64,000 bases of DNA from JAYPWI01 sp964629575 (GCA_964629575.1 CAZVUM010000003.1:62001-126000); one strand, 5' to 3'. Shown: positions 16,710 through 25,427, counted from the first letter of the stretch. Notes: generated by a model not told the origin, from the letters alone. Translations and numbers: made by a program.

Positions 16710-18002
16710 ATGGGATGGGATTTCGAAACCGATCCAGAGTTCCAGAAGGAACTCGACTGGATGGACGACTTCGTGCGGGAGGAGATCGAACCGCTCGACT
16801 TCATCATCAAGAGCCCCTACGACGTCAACGACCCGGTTCGCAACGAGATCATCCGGCCGCTGCAGAAGATCGTCCAAGAACGGGAGCTGTGGGCCTGTCA
16901 CCTCGGCCCCGACCTCGGGGGACCCGGCTACGGGCAGGTGAAGCTGGCCCTGATGAACGAGATCCTCGGGCGAGCTCGCTGCGCGTCGACGATCTTCGGC
17001 ACCCAGGCCCCTGACACGGGCAACAGCGAGATCCTCGCCCACTTCGGGACCGAGGGGCAGAAGAAGCAGTTCCTCGAACCTCTGCTGCGCAACGAGATCG
17101 TGTCCTGCTACTCGATGACCGAACCGCAGGGCGGCGCCGATCCCAAGGTGTTCAAGACGATTGCGGTCGAGGACGGCGACGAGTGGGTCATCAACGGCGA
17201 GAAGTGGTTCAGCAGCAACGCCCGCTACTCCGCGTTCCTGATCGTGATGCTGGTCACCGACCCCGAGAACCCGCCGTATCAGCAGCAGTCGACGTTCCTG
17301 GTTCCGACCGACACTCCCGGCGTGGAGATCATCCGCAACGTCGGAGTGGGTGAGGAAGAGGAAGGCTCACACGCCTACATCCGCTACACGGACGTGCGGG
17401 TTCCCAAGGAGAACCTGCTCGGTCCTCGGGGCGGCGGGTTCGTCGTCGCCCAGACCCGGCTGGGCGGCGGACGCATCCACCACGCGATGCGCACCTCGGG
17501 TCGCGTCCAGCGGATCTTCGACATGATGTGCGAGCGAGCCATCAGCCGGACCACCCAGGGCGAGCTGCTGTCGAAGAAGCAGATGGTTCAGGAGATGATC
17601 GCCGACTCGTGGCTGGAGATGGAGATGTTCCGCCTGCTCGTGCTGCGGACGGCGTGGCGCATCGACCGGTACCAGGACTACAAGAAGGTCAGGAAGGACA
17701 TCTCCGCCGTGAAGGCAGCGATGCCCGGCGTCTACCGCAACATCGCGAGTCGGGCGCTGCAGATCCACGGGTCCCTCGGCGTGTCCGGCGAAATGCCGTT
17801 CAGCAAGGAAGTCATCGAGTCGTTCCACATGGGGCTGGCCGACGGGCCCACCGAGGTGCACAAGGTGCAGGTCGCACGCCGGGTCCTCGACGACTACGTG
17901 CCGTGCGACGACCTCTTCCCCACGATGCACCTGCCCAAGCGCAAGGCCGCCGCGCTCGAGAAGTACGGCGACGTGCTCGAACGGCACATGCAGACGCAGT
18001 GA
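16710..18002 (+). CDS. Acyl-CoA dehydrogenase
   Basis: A 430-residue FAD enzyme of normal ACAD length and domain order: N-terminal helices, a middle beta-domain with SCYSMTEPQGGADPK (near 132-146) and WVINGEKWFSSNA, then a helical C-terminus with QIHGSLGVSGEMPFS. The close match to the ACAD10/ACAD11 branch (LGPRGGGF and LGGGRIHHAMRT phrases) together with the kinase-like next gene is informative, since in animals these two modules are fused. The substrate may be a 4-hydroxyacyl-CoA rather than a simple fatty acyl-CoA; this is inference. Confidence 0.94.
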   Translation: MGWDFETDPEFQKELDWMDDFVREEIEPLDFIIKSPYDVNDPVRNEIIRPLQKIVQERELWACHLGPDLGGPGYGQVKLALMNEILGRARCASTIFGTQAPDTGNSEILAHFGTEGQKKQFLEPLLRNEIVSCYSMTEPQGGADPKVFKTIAVEDGDEWVINGEKWFSSNARYSAFLIVMLVTDPENPPYQQQSTFLVPTDTPGVEIIRNVGVGEEEEGSHAYIRYTDVRVPKENLLGPRGGGFVVAQTRLGGGRIHHAMRTSGRVQRIFDMMCERAISRTTQGELLSKKQMVQEMIADSWLEMEMFRLLVLRTAWRIDRYQDYKKVRKDISAVKAAMPGVYRNIASRALQIHGSLGVSGEMPFSKEVIESFHMGLADGPTEVHKVQVARRVLDDYVPCDDLFPTMHLPKRKAAALEKYGDVLERHMQTQ

Positions 18003-18014
18003 GGGCCGGGTGTC

Positions 18015-19124
18015 ATGGCTGAGCCAGCCGAGCCGCCCGTCGACCCGTTTGCCGATCCGTCGGAGCCCGAGCTGGAGGCCGTCCGAGCCGGCGAGGAGCT
18101 CGACTGGGGACGTATCGAGGAGTATCTGCGCTCGGAGATGCCTTCAGATGTCGACCTCGACGGCGATTTCGAGGTTCTCCAGTTTCCCAACGGTGCTGCG
18201 AACCTGACGTACATGGTGCGCTTCGGTTCGACGGAGCTGGTGCTGCGCCGCCCGCCGTTCGGGGTGCTGGCCCCCGGGGCGCACGACATGAAGCGCGAGC
18301 ACAAGGTCCTGTCGGTCCTGTGGCAGATCTTCGACAAGGCCCCGCGGGCGTACCTGTTCTGCGAAGACCACGACGTCGCGGGTGCTGACTTCTTCGTGAT
18401 GGAACGGCGGGTCGGCGACGTGGTGCGGGGCGTGGTGCCCGAATCCATGCGCGACGAGCCCGACGTCGGGAGGCGCATGGGATTCGCGCTGATCGACGCC
18501 ATCGCCGAGTTCCACCTTCTCGACCCCGACGACGTGGATCTCGGCGACCTGGGGCGACCCGGTGGCTTCGTGGAGCGGCAGGTGGGCGGCTGGAAGAAGC
18601 GGTGGGATCTGGTTGCCGACGAGCGCTACGACGCCGGGATGAACGATGTTCACGCCCGGCTAGAGCGGTCGATGCCCGCGGCGCAGCGGGTGAGCTTCGT
18701 GCACAACGACCTCAAGCTCGACAACTGCATGTTCGCCACGGGCGATCCCGACGCGGTGATCTCGTTCTTCGACTGGGACATGACCACGCTGGGCGATCCA
18801 CTGGTCGACTTCGGCACCCTTCTCAACTACTGGCCCGACCCGGCGGACCCGCCGGACTCGGGGAGGGTCAGCCACGAAGGGCTGGTGAAGATGGGCCTTC
18901 CAGGCCGCGCCGAGATCTCCGCCCGCTACGGGTCCGAGACCGGACTCGATGTCAGCCAGGCCAACTGGTACGACGCGTTCGCCCAGTGGAAGACCGCGAC
19001 CGTGGTCCAGCAGCTCCACCACCGATGGGTAGTGGGCGACTCGACCGACGAGCGCATGGAAACCATCGCCGACCGCCTCCCCCTCCTCCTCGCGAACGCA
19101 GACGAGCTCCTCGCCGAGATGTAG
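18015..19124 (+). CDS. Aminoglycoside-phosphotransferase-like kinase of the ACAD10/11 (LvaA) type
   Basis: A 369-residue protein-kinase-fold enzyme. Catalytic loop HNDLKLDN at 230-237 and metal site DWDMTTLGDP at 253-262 are intact; the nucleotide-binding N-lobe holds ELVLRRPPFGVL. It is not an antibiotic resistance gene: the closest family partners acyl-CoA dehydrogenases, and homologues phosphorylate the 4-hydroxyl of hydroxyacyl-CoAs (LvaA in levulinate catabolism, ACAD10/11 in animals). It is the last gene of the SDR-ACAD-kinase operon; the stop is followed at once by the GGTGCCTGGCAC repeat. Confidence 0.88.
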   Translation: MAEPAEPPVDPFADPSEPELEAVRAGEELDWGRIEEYLRSEMPSDVDLDGDFEVLQFPNGAANLTYMVRFGSTELVLRRPPFGVLAPGAHDMKREHKVLSVLWQIFDKAPRAYLFCEDHDVAGADFFVMERRVGDVVRGVVPESMRDEPDVGRRMGFALIDAIAEFHLLDPDDVDLGDLGRPGGFVERQVGGWKKRWDLVADERYDAGMNDVHARLERSMPAAQRVSFVHNDLKLDNCMFATGDPDAVISFFDWDMTTLGDPLVDFGTLLNYWPDPADPPDSGRVSHEGLVKMGLPGRAEISARYGSETGLDVSQANWYDAFAQWKTATVVQQLHHRWVVGDSTDERMETIADRLPLLLANADELLAEM

Positions 19125-19172
19125 GTGCCTGGCACTTCGTGTTACGAACCGCAACATTAGGTGCCAGGCACC
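19124..19172. repeat. Inverted pair of GGTGCC(T/A)GGCACC elements
   Basis: GGTGCCTGGCAC (19124-19135) pairs with GTGCCAGGCACC (19161-19172), a 12-base stem around 25 bases; each element is itself almost palindromic. It follows the kinase stop and runs up to the MarR-GNAT gene. Related TGTCAGGCACC cores occur in the hairpins at 20090 and 40878. Confidence 0.65.
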
Positions 19173-19175
19173 GAT

Positions 19176-19195
19176 TCTCTGACTAACGTCAGAGA
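19176..19195. promoter_or_regulatory. Inverted repeat at the start of the MarR-GNAT gene, possible operator
   Basis: TCTCTGAC, spacer TAAC, GTCAGAGA forms a perfect 8-base inverted repeat ending one base before the likely GTG start at 19197. Position and size fit an autoregulatory MarR site; no experiment or second copy supports it. Confidence 0.45.
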
Positions 19196-19196
19196 T

Positions 19197-20075
19197 GTGC
19201 GGGACCACGGAATCGACACGCTGAGGCGCTTCAACCGGATGGTGACCCAGAGGATCGGAGCGCTCGAAGAGGAGTACCTCGGCGGCTCGCGACCGCTCGG
19301 CGCATCGCGCGTGCTGTGGGAGATCGACGACGAGTGCGATGTGCTCACGTTGCGATCGCAGCTGGACCTCGACTCGGGATACCTCAGCCGCCTCCTCCGA
19401 TCCTTGGAGAAGGAAGGGCTCGTCGAGGTGGCCGTCGACACCGACGACGCACGCCGGCGAGTCGCCCGCCTGACACCTGCCGGCCGGCGGGAGCGGAAGC
19501 GGCTCGATGCGGACAGCGACGAGCTGGCTGCGTCGCTTCTGACGCCGCTCACCCCACGCCAGCGCGAGCGGCTGGTCGACGCGGCCGCAACGGTCGAGCG
19601 GCTTCTCACCGCCGGAATGGTGGCCGTCGACGTAGAGGACGCCTCGAGCGAGGACGCTCGGTACTGCATCAACAGCTACTTCGACGAGCTCGACGAGCGT
19701 TTCGATGACGGGTTCGACCCCGATCTGAGCATCTCCGCGGATGTCCACGAACTCACACCGCCCGCCGGGCTCCTCCTGGTCGCGAGGCTGGGCGGCGAGC
19801 CGATCGGCTGCGGCGCACTCAAGTTCCACGACGAACCCACGGAGATCAAGCGCATGTGGGTTGCCGCGTCCGCCCGAGGTCTGGGCCTCGGGCGGCGGCT
19901 GCTCATCGAGCTCGAAGCGCGGGCCGCCGAGAACGGCGCATCCATGGTGCGTCTCGAGACCAACCGATCGCTGGGCGAGGCGATCAACCTCTACCGCTCT
20001 GCTGGGTACAGCGAGGTCGCGGCCTTCAACGACGAACCGTTCGCCCACCACTGGTTCGAGAAGCGGCTCGGCTGA
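19197..20075 (+). CDS. MarR family regulator fused to a GNAT N-acetyltransferase
   Basis: A 292-residue two-domain protein. Residues 1-140 are a MarR winged helix (recognition region LRSQLDLDSGYLSRLLRSL, about 52-70, and wing DTDDARRRVARL). Residues 155-292 are GNAT, with acetyl-CoA loop RGLGLGRR at 227-234 and the C-terminal INLYRSAGY block. GTG 19197 is chosen because GTG 19161 lies inside a repeat arm. Such fusions are known; the acetylated substrate is unknown. The inverted repeat just upstream suggests self-regulation. Confidence 0.85.
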   Translation: MRDHGIDTLRRFNRMVTQRIGALEEEYLGGSRPLGASRVLWEIDDECDVLTLRSQLDLDSGYLSRLLRSLEKEGLVEVAVDTDDARRRVARLTPAGRRERKRLDADSDELAASLLTPLTPRQRERLVDAAATVERLLTAGMVAVDVEDASSEDARYCINSYFDELDERFDDGFDPDLSISADVHELTPPAGLLLVARLGGEPIGCGALKFHDEPTEIKRMWVAASARGLGLGRRLLIELEARAAENGASMVRLETNRSLGEAINLYRSAGYSEVAAFNDEPFAHHWFEKRLG

Positions 20076-20089
20076 TCGACGCCACCCAA

Positions 20090-20128
20090 AGTTGAGCAAC
20101 ATGGTGTCAGGCACCATGTTGCTCAACT
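20090..20128. repeat. GTTGAGCAAC hairpin family, copy 1
   Basis: A perfect 17-base-pair hairpin: AGTTGAGCAACATGGTG (20090-20106), loop TCAGG, and its complement at 20112-20128. The same loop and outer arm recur at 40878-40918. The right arm runs directly into the assembly gap. Confidence 0.85.
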
Positions 20129-20228
20129 NNNNNNNNNNNNNNNNNNNNNNNNNNNNNNNNNNNNNNNNNNNNNNNNNNNNNNNNNNNNNNNNNNNNNNNN
20201 NNNNNNNNNNNNNNNNNNNNNNNNNNNN
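20129..20228. other. Assembly gap (100 N) inside a repeat
   Basis: Exactly 100 N, the usual placeholder for an unknown length. Both flanks end in the same ATGTTGCTCAACT sequence, so the missing part is probably more copies of the 18-base tandem unit. Any gene in the gap is invisible. Confidence 0.95.
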
Positions 20229-20264
20229 ACTCCATGTTGCTCAACTACTCCATGTTGCTCAGCT
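20229..20264. repeat. 18-base tandem repeat, two units visible
   Basis: ACTCCATGTTGCTCAACT (20229-20246) is followed at once by the same unit with one change (A to G, 20247-20264). The left flank of the gap ends with 15 matching bases of the unit, so the array most likely continues through the gap. Confidence 0.85.
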
Positions 20265-20307
20265 GGCCTGCCTCACTCGGGGATGTTCGCGGCCGACGGG
20301 AACCACC

Positions 20308-21345
20308 ATGGGTCTTCGCACCGTCTCAGTGAGCATGCGTTCCGTTGTTGCTCTCCTCGCCAGCCTCTCCCTTCTCGCCGCAGCATGCGGGGACGGCGAC
20401 GGCACACAGCAAGTCGACGCCGACGGCCCATCGACCACCACAACAACCACGGTGGAGGTCCAGGACACCATCCCGGTGGAGGAAGTCCGAGTACCGAGCC
20501 GATCAGGCGGCATCGGCGGACTCTTGGGCGCCGAGGAATCGGAGCCGCCGCTGGCCGACGGTTCGATCGCACCCTGCGACGAGGAACTCGACAACTGTGA
20601 CGGGGGCGGCGACATCCCGATCGACGAGGACGGCATCGACGACACGCCCGAGGTCGACGAACCGATCGAAGGCTCCGAGGCGCGGCTCGACTACATCCCC
20701 GAGCCGGAGCACCGCCGCTACTGCACGACGATGGCCGACATCGAGGATCGGGAAGTCCCCGACTTCGAGTCGGCGGAAGGTCTCCAGGTCATCGTCGGCT
20801 GGTTCGACGAGCTGGCGGCCACCACCGACGGACCGCAGCGAGAAGCCATCGTCAGGATGCGGGACAACCTCGTCGTCCTGCTGTCGGTGCTGAACGACAT
20901 CGACCTCCAAGAGCTCGACCTCGCGGATCTCGAAGCGTTCGAGGAGATCGATTTCGATCGCATCACCCGTGAGTTCGAACAGGACGCCGAGACCATGGAG
21001 AGCTTCACGGGCTTCGCATGCTTCGGCGAGGGAAGCTTCGCCCCGCCGGACGATCCCGAGCTCGTCATGTTCTGTGACTCCTTCGAGGCCTTCACGGATC
21101 TCCTCTTCTTCACCGAAGATCCTGCTGCGACTGTCGAGCTGATCGCGAACTGGTTCGACGACACCGAGTCATTCGTGCCCGAGGAGATCAAGGCCGACTT
21201 CGACCTGTTCCACCGTTGGGTGGACGACAATCGCCTCGAGTTCGACCCCGAACAGCTCGAGGCCGCCTTCGACTCCGCACCACAAGACGTGCAGGACGCC
21301 GGCAACCGCTTCGGCGAGTGGAGCGACGAACACTGCGACGTGTAG
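20308..21345 (+). CDS. Acidic secreted lipoprotein of unknown function
   Basis: A 345-residue protein. A lipoprotein signal ends at LLAAAC with the lipidated Cys at residue 27 (ATG 20308; ATG 20335 also gives a working signal). A linker rich in Asp, Ser and Thr (STTTTTT) follows, then an acidic, mostly helical domain with Cys residues that may pair (YCTTM, FACFG, MFCDS, EHCDV). No family is recognised. It stands alone downstream of the gap; the longer open frame upstream runs through the repeats and is not real. Confidence 0.75.
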   Translation: MGLRTVSVSMRSVVALLASLSLLAAACGDGDGTQQVDADGPSTTTTTTVEVQDTIPVEEVRVPSRSGGIGGLLGAEESEPPLADGSIAPCDEELDNCDGGGDIPIDEDGIDDTPEVDEPIEGSEARLDYIPEPEHRRYCTTMADIEDREVPDFESAEGLQVIVGWFDELAATTDGPQREAIVRMRDNLVVLLSVLNDIDLQELDLADLEAFEEIDFDRITREFEQDAETMESFTGFACFGEGSFAPPDDPELVMFCDSFEAFTDLLFFTEDPAATVELIANWFDDTESFVPEEIKADFDLFHRWVDDNRLEFDPEQLEAAFDSAPQDVQDAGNRFGEWSDEHCDV

Positions 21346-21458
21346 TCCTCCCCGACGTCACTGCCTTGCTCGGTCGATGACCACCTGATCGCGGCGAGTC
21401 CATGACGTTGCGGGTTATCGTCCGGACGCACGCCGACACGCCGACTCGGGAGAATCCG

Positions 21459-22238
21459 ATGCCCCGCCTCACCCAGCTCAGCCGATCGATCGAAGGTCGG
21501 GTCTCGCTCATCACAGGCGCTGGCGGCGGCCAGGGCCGGTCCACTGCGCACCTGTTCGCCGACGAGGGCGCCCAGGTCGCGGTCACCGACCTCCGCCAGG
21601 AGGACGTCGACCGGGTCGTTCAGGAAATCAACGACGCCGGCGGGTCGGCGGCCGGCTGGACGATGGACGTCGCCAACGCCGACCGGGTCCAGCAGGTGAC
21701 CGAGGAAGTGGCCGAACGGTTTGGCGGAATCGACCATCTGGTCAACAACGCCGGAATCTCGCGGTTCGCTCCGATCGACCAGGACGACTACGAGGACAGC
21801 TGGGCCATCTCGCTCGAGGTGCTGCTCACCGCGCACACCCGCACGATCCGCGCCGCGCTGCCCCACCTCCGCCAGAGCGACGCCGCCCGCATCGTCAACA
21901 TCGCATCAACAGAGGGCTGGGGCGCCACGAAGTTCGGGTCCCCGTACACAGCCGCCAAACACGGCGTGGTCGGCCTCACCAAGTCGCTGGCCGTCGAGCT
22001 CGGGCGTGAAGCGATCACCGTCAACTGCATCTGCCCGGGACCGATCAACACCGGCATGACCTCCGAGATCCCCGACCAGGACAAGGTGATCTTCGCGAAG
22101 CGCCGCACGGCCCTCGGCCGGTATGCCGAGCCCGAAGAAGTCGCCCACGGCACGCTCAACTTCTGCCTTCCGGCCAGCCAGTACATGACGGGCGCGATCC
22201 TTCCGGTGGACGGCGGCCTCCTCATCAAGAACGCCTGA
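21459..22238 (+). CDS. SDR family oxidoreductase
   Basis: A 259-residue short-chain dehydrogenase; ATG 21459 follows GGGAGA. TGAGGGQGR binds the cofactor, NNAG is present, and the catalytic Ser (NIASTEGWG), Tyr and Lys (YTAAKHG) are intact; the C-terminus ends in ILPVDGG. Asp at the end of strand two (VTDL) favours NAD. The GxGQGR form is also found in mycofactocin-linked SDRs, but the family insertion is not evident. The FAD reductase gene follows after 45 bases. Confidence 0.92.
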   Translation: MPRLTQLSRSIEGRVSLITGAGGGQGRSTAHLFADEGAQVAVTDLRQEDVDRVVQEINDAGGSAAGWTMDVANADRVQQVTEEVAERFGGIDHLVNNAGISRFAPIDQDDYEDSWAISLEVLLTAHTRTIRAALPHLRQSDAARIVNIASTEGWGATKFGSPYTAAKHGVVGLTKSLAVELGREAITVNCICPGPINTGMTSEIPDQDKVIFAKRRTALGRYAEPEEVAHGTLNFCLPASQYMTGAILPVDGGLLIKNA

Positions 22239-22283
22239 CCCGAGTGTGGAAGCCGCCGCGCCGTGCGGCAGGCTGTAGGTCCC

Positions 22284-23501
22284 ATGCCCCACCGCGACAT
22301 GATCGTCATCGGCGGCGGACCAGCCGGTACCGCCACGGCCATCCGTGCCGCGCGCGCCGGCATTTCGGTGACGTGCTTCGAGAAGGGCGATCACGGCCGC
22401 GACAAGGTGTGCGGTGACGGCCTCACTCCTCGAGCGGTCGGGGCCCTCAACGAGTTGAAGATCCAGCTCGACGAGGCGCACCACATCCAGGGTCTGCGGA
22501 TGATCGCGGGAAACAAGGTGCGAGAGCTCGACTGGCCCGGCACCTCCCGCTTCCCACCACACGGGGCGGTCTGGCCACGACGCCGGCTCGACACAGCGCT
22601 CATGGACGCGGCCGACGACGCGGGCGCCGAGATGCTCTACTCCACCGAAGCCCTGCCGCTCCTCGATGGTGAGCGAGTCGTGGGTGTCGAGGCAGCGGGC
22701 GACAAGTGGACGGCCGACCTGGTCGTGCTGGCCGCAGGAGCGCAGGGAAAGGCCGCCCGGATGCTCGGTGCCGAGCGCGATCCGGACGAGCCATTCGGGC
22801 TCGCGATCCGTACCTATGCCGAGACCCCTCGCCACGCCGATCGCCATCTCGAAGCCTGCTTGACCCTCCGCGACGAGCACGGCACGGCGGTTCCGGGCTA
22901 CGGCTGGATGTTCCCCGCCGGCGACGGGACGGTGAACATCGGTGTCGGTGCGCTCTCCACGATGAAGGGCTTCAAGAAGCTCAACCTCAACACGCTCTGC
23001 GACTCCTACCGAGATCTCGTGCGCGACGACTGGGGCCTCGGGCCCTACCTCGAACGGCCACGCGCCTGGCGCCTGCCGATGAGCGCTCAGAAGCGGCACG
23101 GCCCCGGCTGGGTTGCGGTGGGCGACGCTGCCGGGCTCGTGAACCCGATGAACGGCGAAGGCATCGACTACGGGCTCGAAACGGGGATGCTCATCGCCGA
23201 TCTGTTCGAAGCCGACCCGGCGACAGCACCGGACGAGTACGACCGGCTCGTGGCGGAGCGCTTCGATGCCTTCCTCCGAACGGGGCGGCGTTTCTCGTTC
23301 CTGATCGGGCACCCGTGGATCCTGCGAAACGGATTGCGGATGGCCGTCGGCACCGACGCGATCGCCAAGATCACGCTGCAGGTCATGGGCAACCTCGTCG
23401 ACAACGAGACGCCAGGAGCCGCGGGCCGGGTGATGGGGGCCGCGGACAAGGTCCTCGCGCTCGCCGACCCGATTCTGCGCCGCACACGCGCCGCCGCGTG
23501 A
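22284..23501 (+). CDS. FAD-dependent geranylgeranyl reductase family protein
   Basis: A 405-residue flavoprotein. The dinucleotide motif GGGPAG lies at residues 10-15, the family block PGYGWMFP (PxxYxWxFP type) near 208-215, and the second FAD motif VGDAAGLVNPMNGEGI near 281-296. Family members reduce isoprenoid chains of menaquinone, chlorophyll or archaeal lipids; in actinobacteria similar genes sit near menaquinone or respiratory genes, not here. ATG 22284 is preferred over the upstream start. It ends back-to-back with mdh. Confidence 0.9.
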   Translation: MPHRDMIVIGGGPAGTATAIRAARAGISVTCFEKGDHGRDKVCGDGLTPRAVGALNELKIQLDEAHHIQGLRMIAGNKVRELDWPGTSRFPPHGAVWPRRRLDTALMDAADDAGAEMLYSTEALPLLDGERVVGVEAAGDKWTADLVVLAAGAQGKAARMLGAERDPDEPFGLAIRTYAETPRHADRHLEACLTLRDEHGTAVPGYGWMFPAGDGTVNIGVGALSTMKGFKKLNLNTLCDSYRDLVRDDWGLGPYLERPRAWRLPMSAQKRHGPGWVAVGDAAGLVNPMNGEGIDYGLETGMLIADLFEADPATAPDEYDRLVAERFDAFLRTGRRFSFLIGHPWILRNGLRMAVGTDAIAKITLQVMGNLVDNETPGAAGRVMGAADKVLALADPILRRTRAAA

Positions 23502-24491
23502 TCAGCCGAGAAGGCCCATCCCGCCCACGGTGTCGCGCTCCTCGACCAGCTCGGCCCACGAGGCTTCGATCTTGCCGCGGCTGAAGTCGTCGAGCTCGAG
23601 CCCGGTGACCACGCTGTACTCGCCGTCCGACACGGTGCACGGGTACGAGGTGATGATCCCCTCGGGTGCTCCGTAGTCGCCGGTGGAGGGAATGGCCATC
23701 GACACCCAGTCGCCGTCGGGGGTGCCCTGAGCCCACGAACGCATGTGATCCACAGCGGCCGACGCAGCGGAGGCGGCCGAGGAGGCGCCACGGGCATCGA
23801 TGATGGCCGCGCCGCGCTGCTGCACGGTGGGGATGAAGTCGCCCTCGAGCCACGCCTGGTCGTCGACCATGTCTGCGGCGATCTGGCCATTCACCTCGGC
23901 GTGGAACAGGTCGGGGTACTGGGTGGCCGAGTGGTTACCCCAGATGGTCATGCGGCGAATGTCGTTGACAGACGCACCGACCTTCTGGGCCAGCTGGGCG
24001 ATCGCCCGGTTGTGGTCGAGGCGGGTCATTGCGGTGAACTGGTCGTTGGCGATGTTGGGAGCGTTGTTCATCGCGATGAGACAGTTCGTGTTGGCCGGGT
24101 TACCGACCACCAGCACCTTGACCTCGGAGCTGGCACCTGCGCTGATCGCTGCGCCCTGGCCGGTGAAGATTCCGCCGTTCGCTTCGAGCAGGTCGCTGCG
24201 CTCCATACCGGCCTTGCGGGGCATCGAACCCACGAGCAGTGCGTAGTCGGCCCCGTTGAAGGCCTCGTTGGCATCGGCGGTTTCGACCGTCCCTGCCAGC
24301 AGCGGGAACGCGCAGTCGTCGAGCTCCATCCTCACGCCGGAGAGCGCGCCGAGGGCGGGCTCGATCTCGAGCATCTGCAGGATCACCGGCTGATCGGGGC
24401 CGAGCATGCTTCCGGACGCGATGCGGAACAGGAGGCTGTAGCCGATCTGACCGGCCGCACCGGTCACGGCGACGCGAACTGGATCGTTCAC
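23502..24491 (-). CDS. mdh: Malate dehydrogenase
   Basis: A 329-residue NAD-dependent enzyme of the TCA cycle (malate to oxaloacetate). The N-terminal TGAAGQIGYSLL motif places it in the cytosolic-type group used by actinobacteria; the substrate Arg loop is GSMPRKAGMERSDLL and the catalytic His is in MTIWGNHSATQYPD. GTG start with GGAAGGA upstream. It is convergent with the FAD reductase, the two stops touching. The other TCA genes here, sucCD, are about 12 kb away. Confidence 0.96.
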   Translation of the reverse strand: MNDPVRVAVTGAAGQIGYSLLFRIASGSMLGPDQPVILQMLEIEPALGALSGVRMELDDCAFPLLAGTVETADANEAFNGADYALLVGSMPRKAGMERSDLLEANGGIFTGQGAAISAGASSEVKVLVVGNPANTNCLIAMNNAPNIANDQFTAMTRLDHNRAIAQLAQKVGASVNDIRRMTIWGNHSATQYPDLFHAEVNGQIAADMVDDQAWLEGDFIPTVQQRGAAIIDARGASSAASAASAAVDHMRSWAQGTPDGDWVSMAIPSTGDYGAPEGIITSYPCTVSDGEYSVVTGLELDDFSRGKIEASWAELVEERDTVGGMGLLG

Positions 24492-24574
24492 CTTGGGGTC
24501 CTTCCAGGGGGGTGGCGTAGCTGGTGCAGTTCTAGCGCATCAGACCCACTGACCACCGCTCCTGGGACCCTCGA

Positions 24575-25363
24575 TCACATGTCGTTGAGCCCAAGCACGG
24601 AGAACGCCGCGCCGAAGAGGTCGATGATCACCGCCATGCGCCCAGGTGGGATGTCCATCGGCTCCACCATCACGGTTCCGCCGAGCTCAGCGGCGCGAGC
24701 GGCCACAGCATCGGAGTCGTCGACGGCGAAGTAGGTCATCCAGTGAGCGGGCACCTCGGGCGGGAAGTTGTCGTCCATGGCCATCATCCCGCCCACGGTG
24801 TCCTCGCCGAGCCGGATCTCCGTGTAGGACATCTCCGCGCCGTCTGGCGTCGGGAAGGTCGCTGTGTTCATCTGCCACTTGAAGACGGTGTCGTAGAAGG
24901 CCCCAGCCGCCTCCGTGTCACGTGTGACCAGTTCGTTCCAGCAGAGGCTGAAGGGCTCGTTGACGAGCTCGGCGCCGTGGTGGGCGCGGGGTTGCCAGAC
25001 CGAGAACGCTGCGCCCGTCGGATCCATCATGATCGCCATGCGGCCCACGTCGAGAACGTCCATGGGCTCGAGCAGTGCCGTGGCCCCTGCGCCGACGGCT
25101 GCTGTGAATGTGGCATCGGCGTCCTCGACCGTCACATAGGTCGACCATGCCGAAGGTTGGCCGTCCATCATGAGCGGACCCATCCCGGCGACGTTGTGCC
25201 CATTCGAGGTGAACATCGTGTAGCCGCCGGCCTCGGGTTCGGGAGCCGCGTGGGCCTCCCATCCGAAGAGGCCGGTGTAGAAGGCGGTGGCGCCTTTGAG
25301 ATCCGGCGTTCCCAGATCGACCCACGATGGGGTGCTTGGAGCAAAACTGTCTCGTACGACCAT
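24575..25363 (-). CDS. Two-domain VOC (glyoxalase-like) protein
   Basis: A 262-residue protein built of two vicinal-oxygen-chelate modules, about 1-130 and 135-262, each ending in a similar block (MDPTGAAFSVWQP and IDLFGAAFSVLGL). ATG 25363 follows GGGGGACC. The duplicated form is common in actinobacteria as hydroxylase or small-molecule binding proteins; metal ligands are not clear, so binding rather than catalysis is possible. Confidence 0.85.
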   Translation of the reverse strand: MVVRDSFAPSTPSWVDLGTPDLKGATAFYTGLFGWEAHAAPEPEAGGYTMFTSNGHNVAGMGPLMMDGQPSAWSTYVTVEDADATFTAAVGAGATALLEPMDVLDVGRMAIMMDPTGAAFSVWQPRAHHGAELVNEPFSLCWNELVTRDTEAAGAFYDTVFKWQMNTATFPTPDGAEMSYTEIRLGEDTVGGMMAMDDNFPPEVPAHWMTYFAVDDSDAVAARAAELGGTVMVEPMDIPPGRMAVIIDLFGAAFSVLGLNDM

Positions 25364-25427
25364 GTCGGTCCCCCTTGCCGTCTCCCGTGCGCATGACGGC
25401 ATCTGCACCGTCCCGCGATCGGACGAC

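Noticed and set aside
18015..19124. Aminoglycoside resistance gene
   Set aside because: The kinase fold is shared, but the operon with an acyl-CoA dehydrogenase and SDR and the ACAD10/11-like sequence argue for acyl-CoA metabolism.
20229..20264. CRISPR array
   Set aside because: The units are directly adjacent 18-base tandem copies with no spacers, and no cas gene is in the window.
19741..20307. Extension of the lipoprotein frame upstream through the gap
   Set aside because: The open frame overlaps the GNAT gene in another frame and passes through N bases and the tandem repeat; the lipoprotein signal sets the start at 20308 or 20335.
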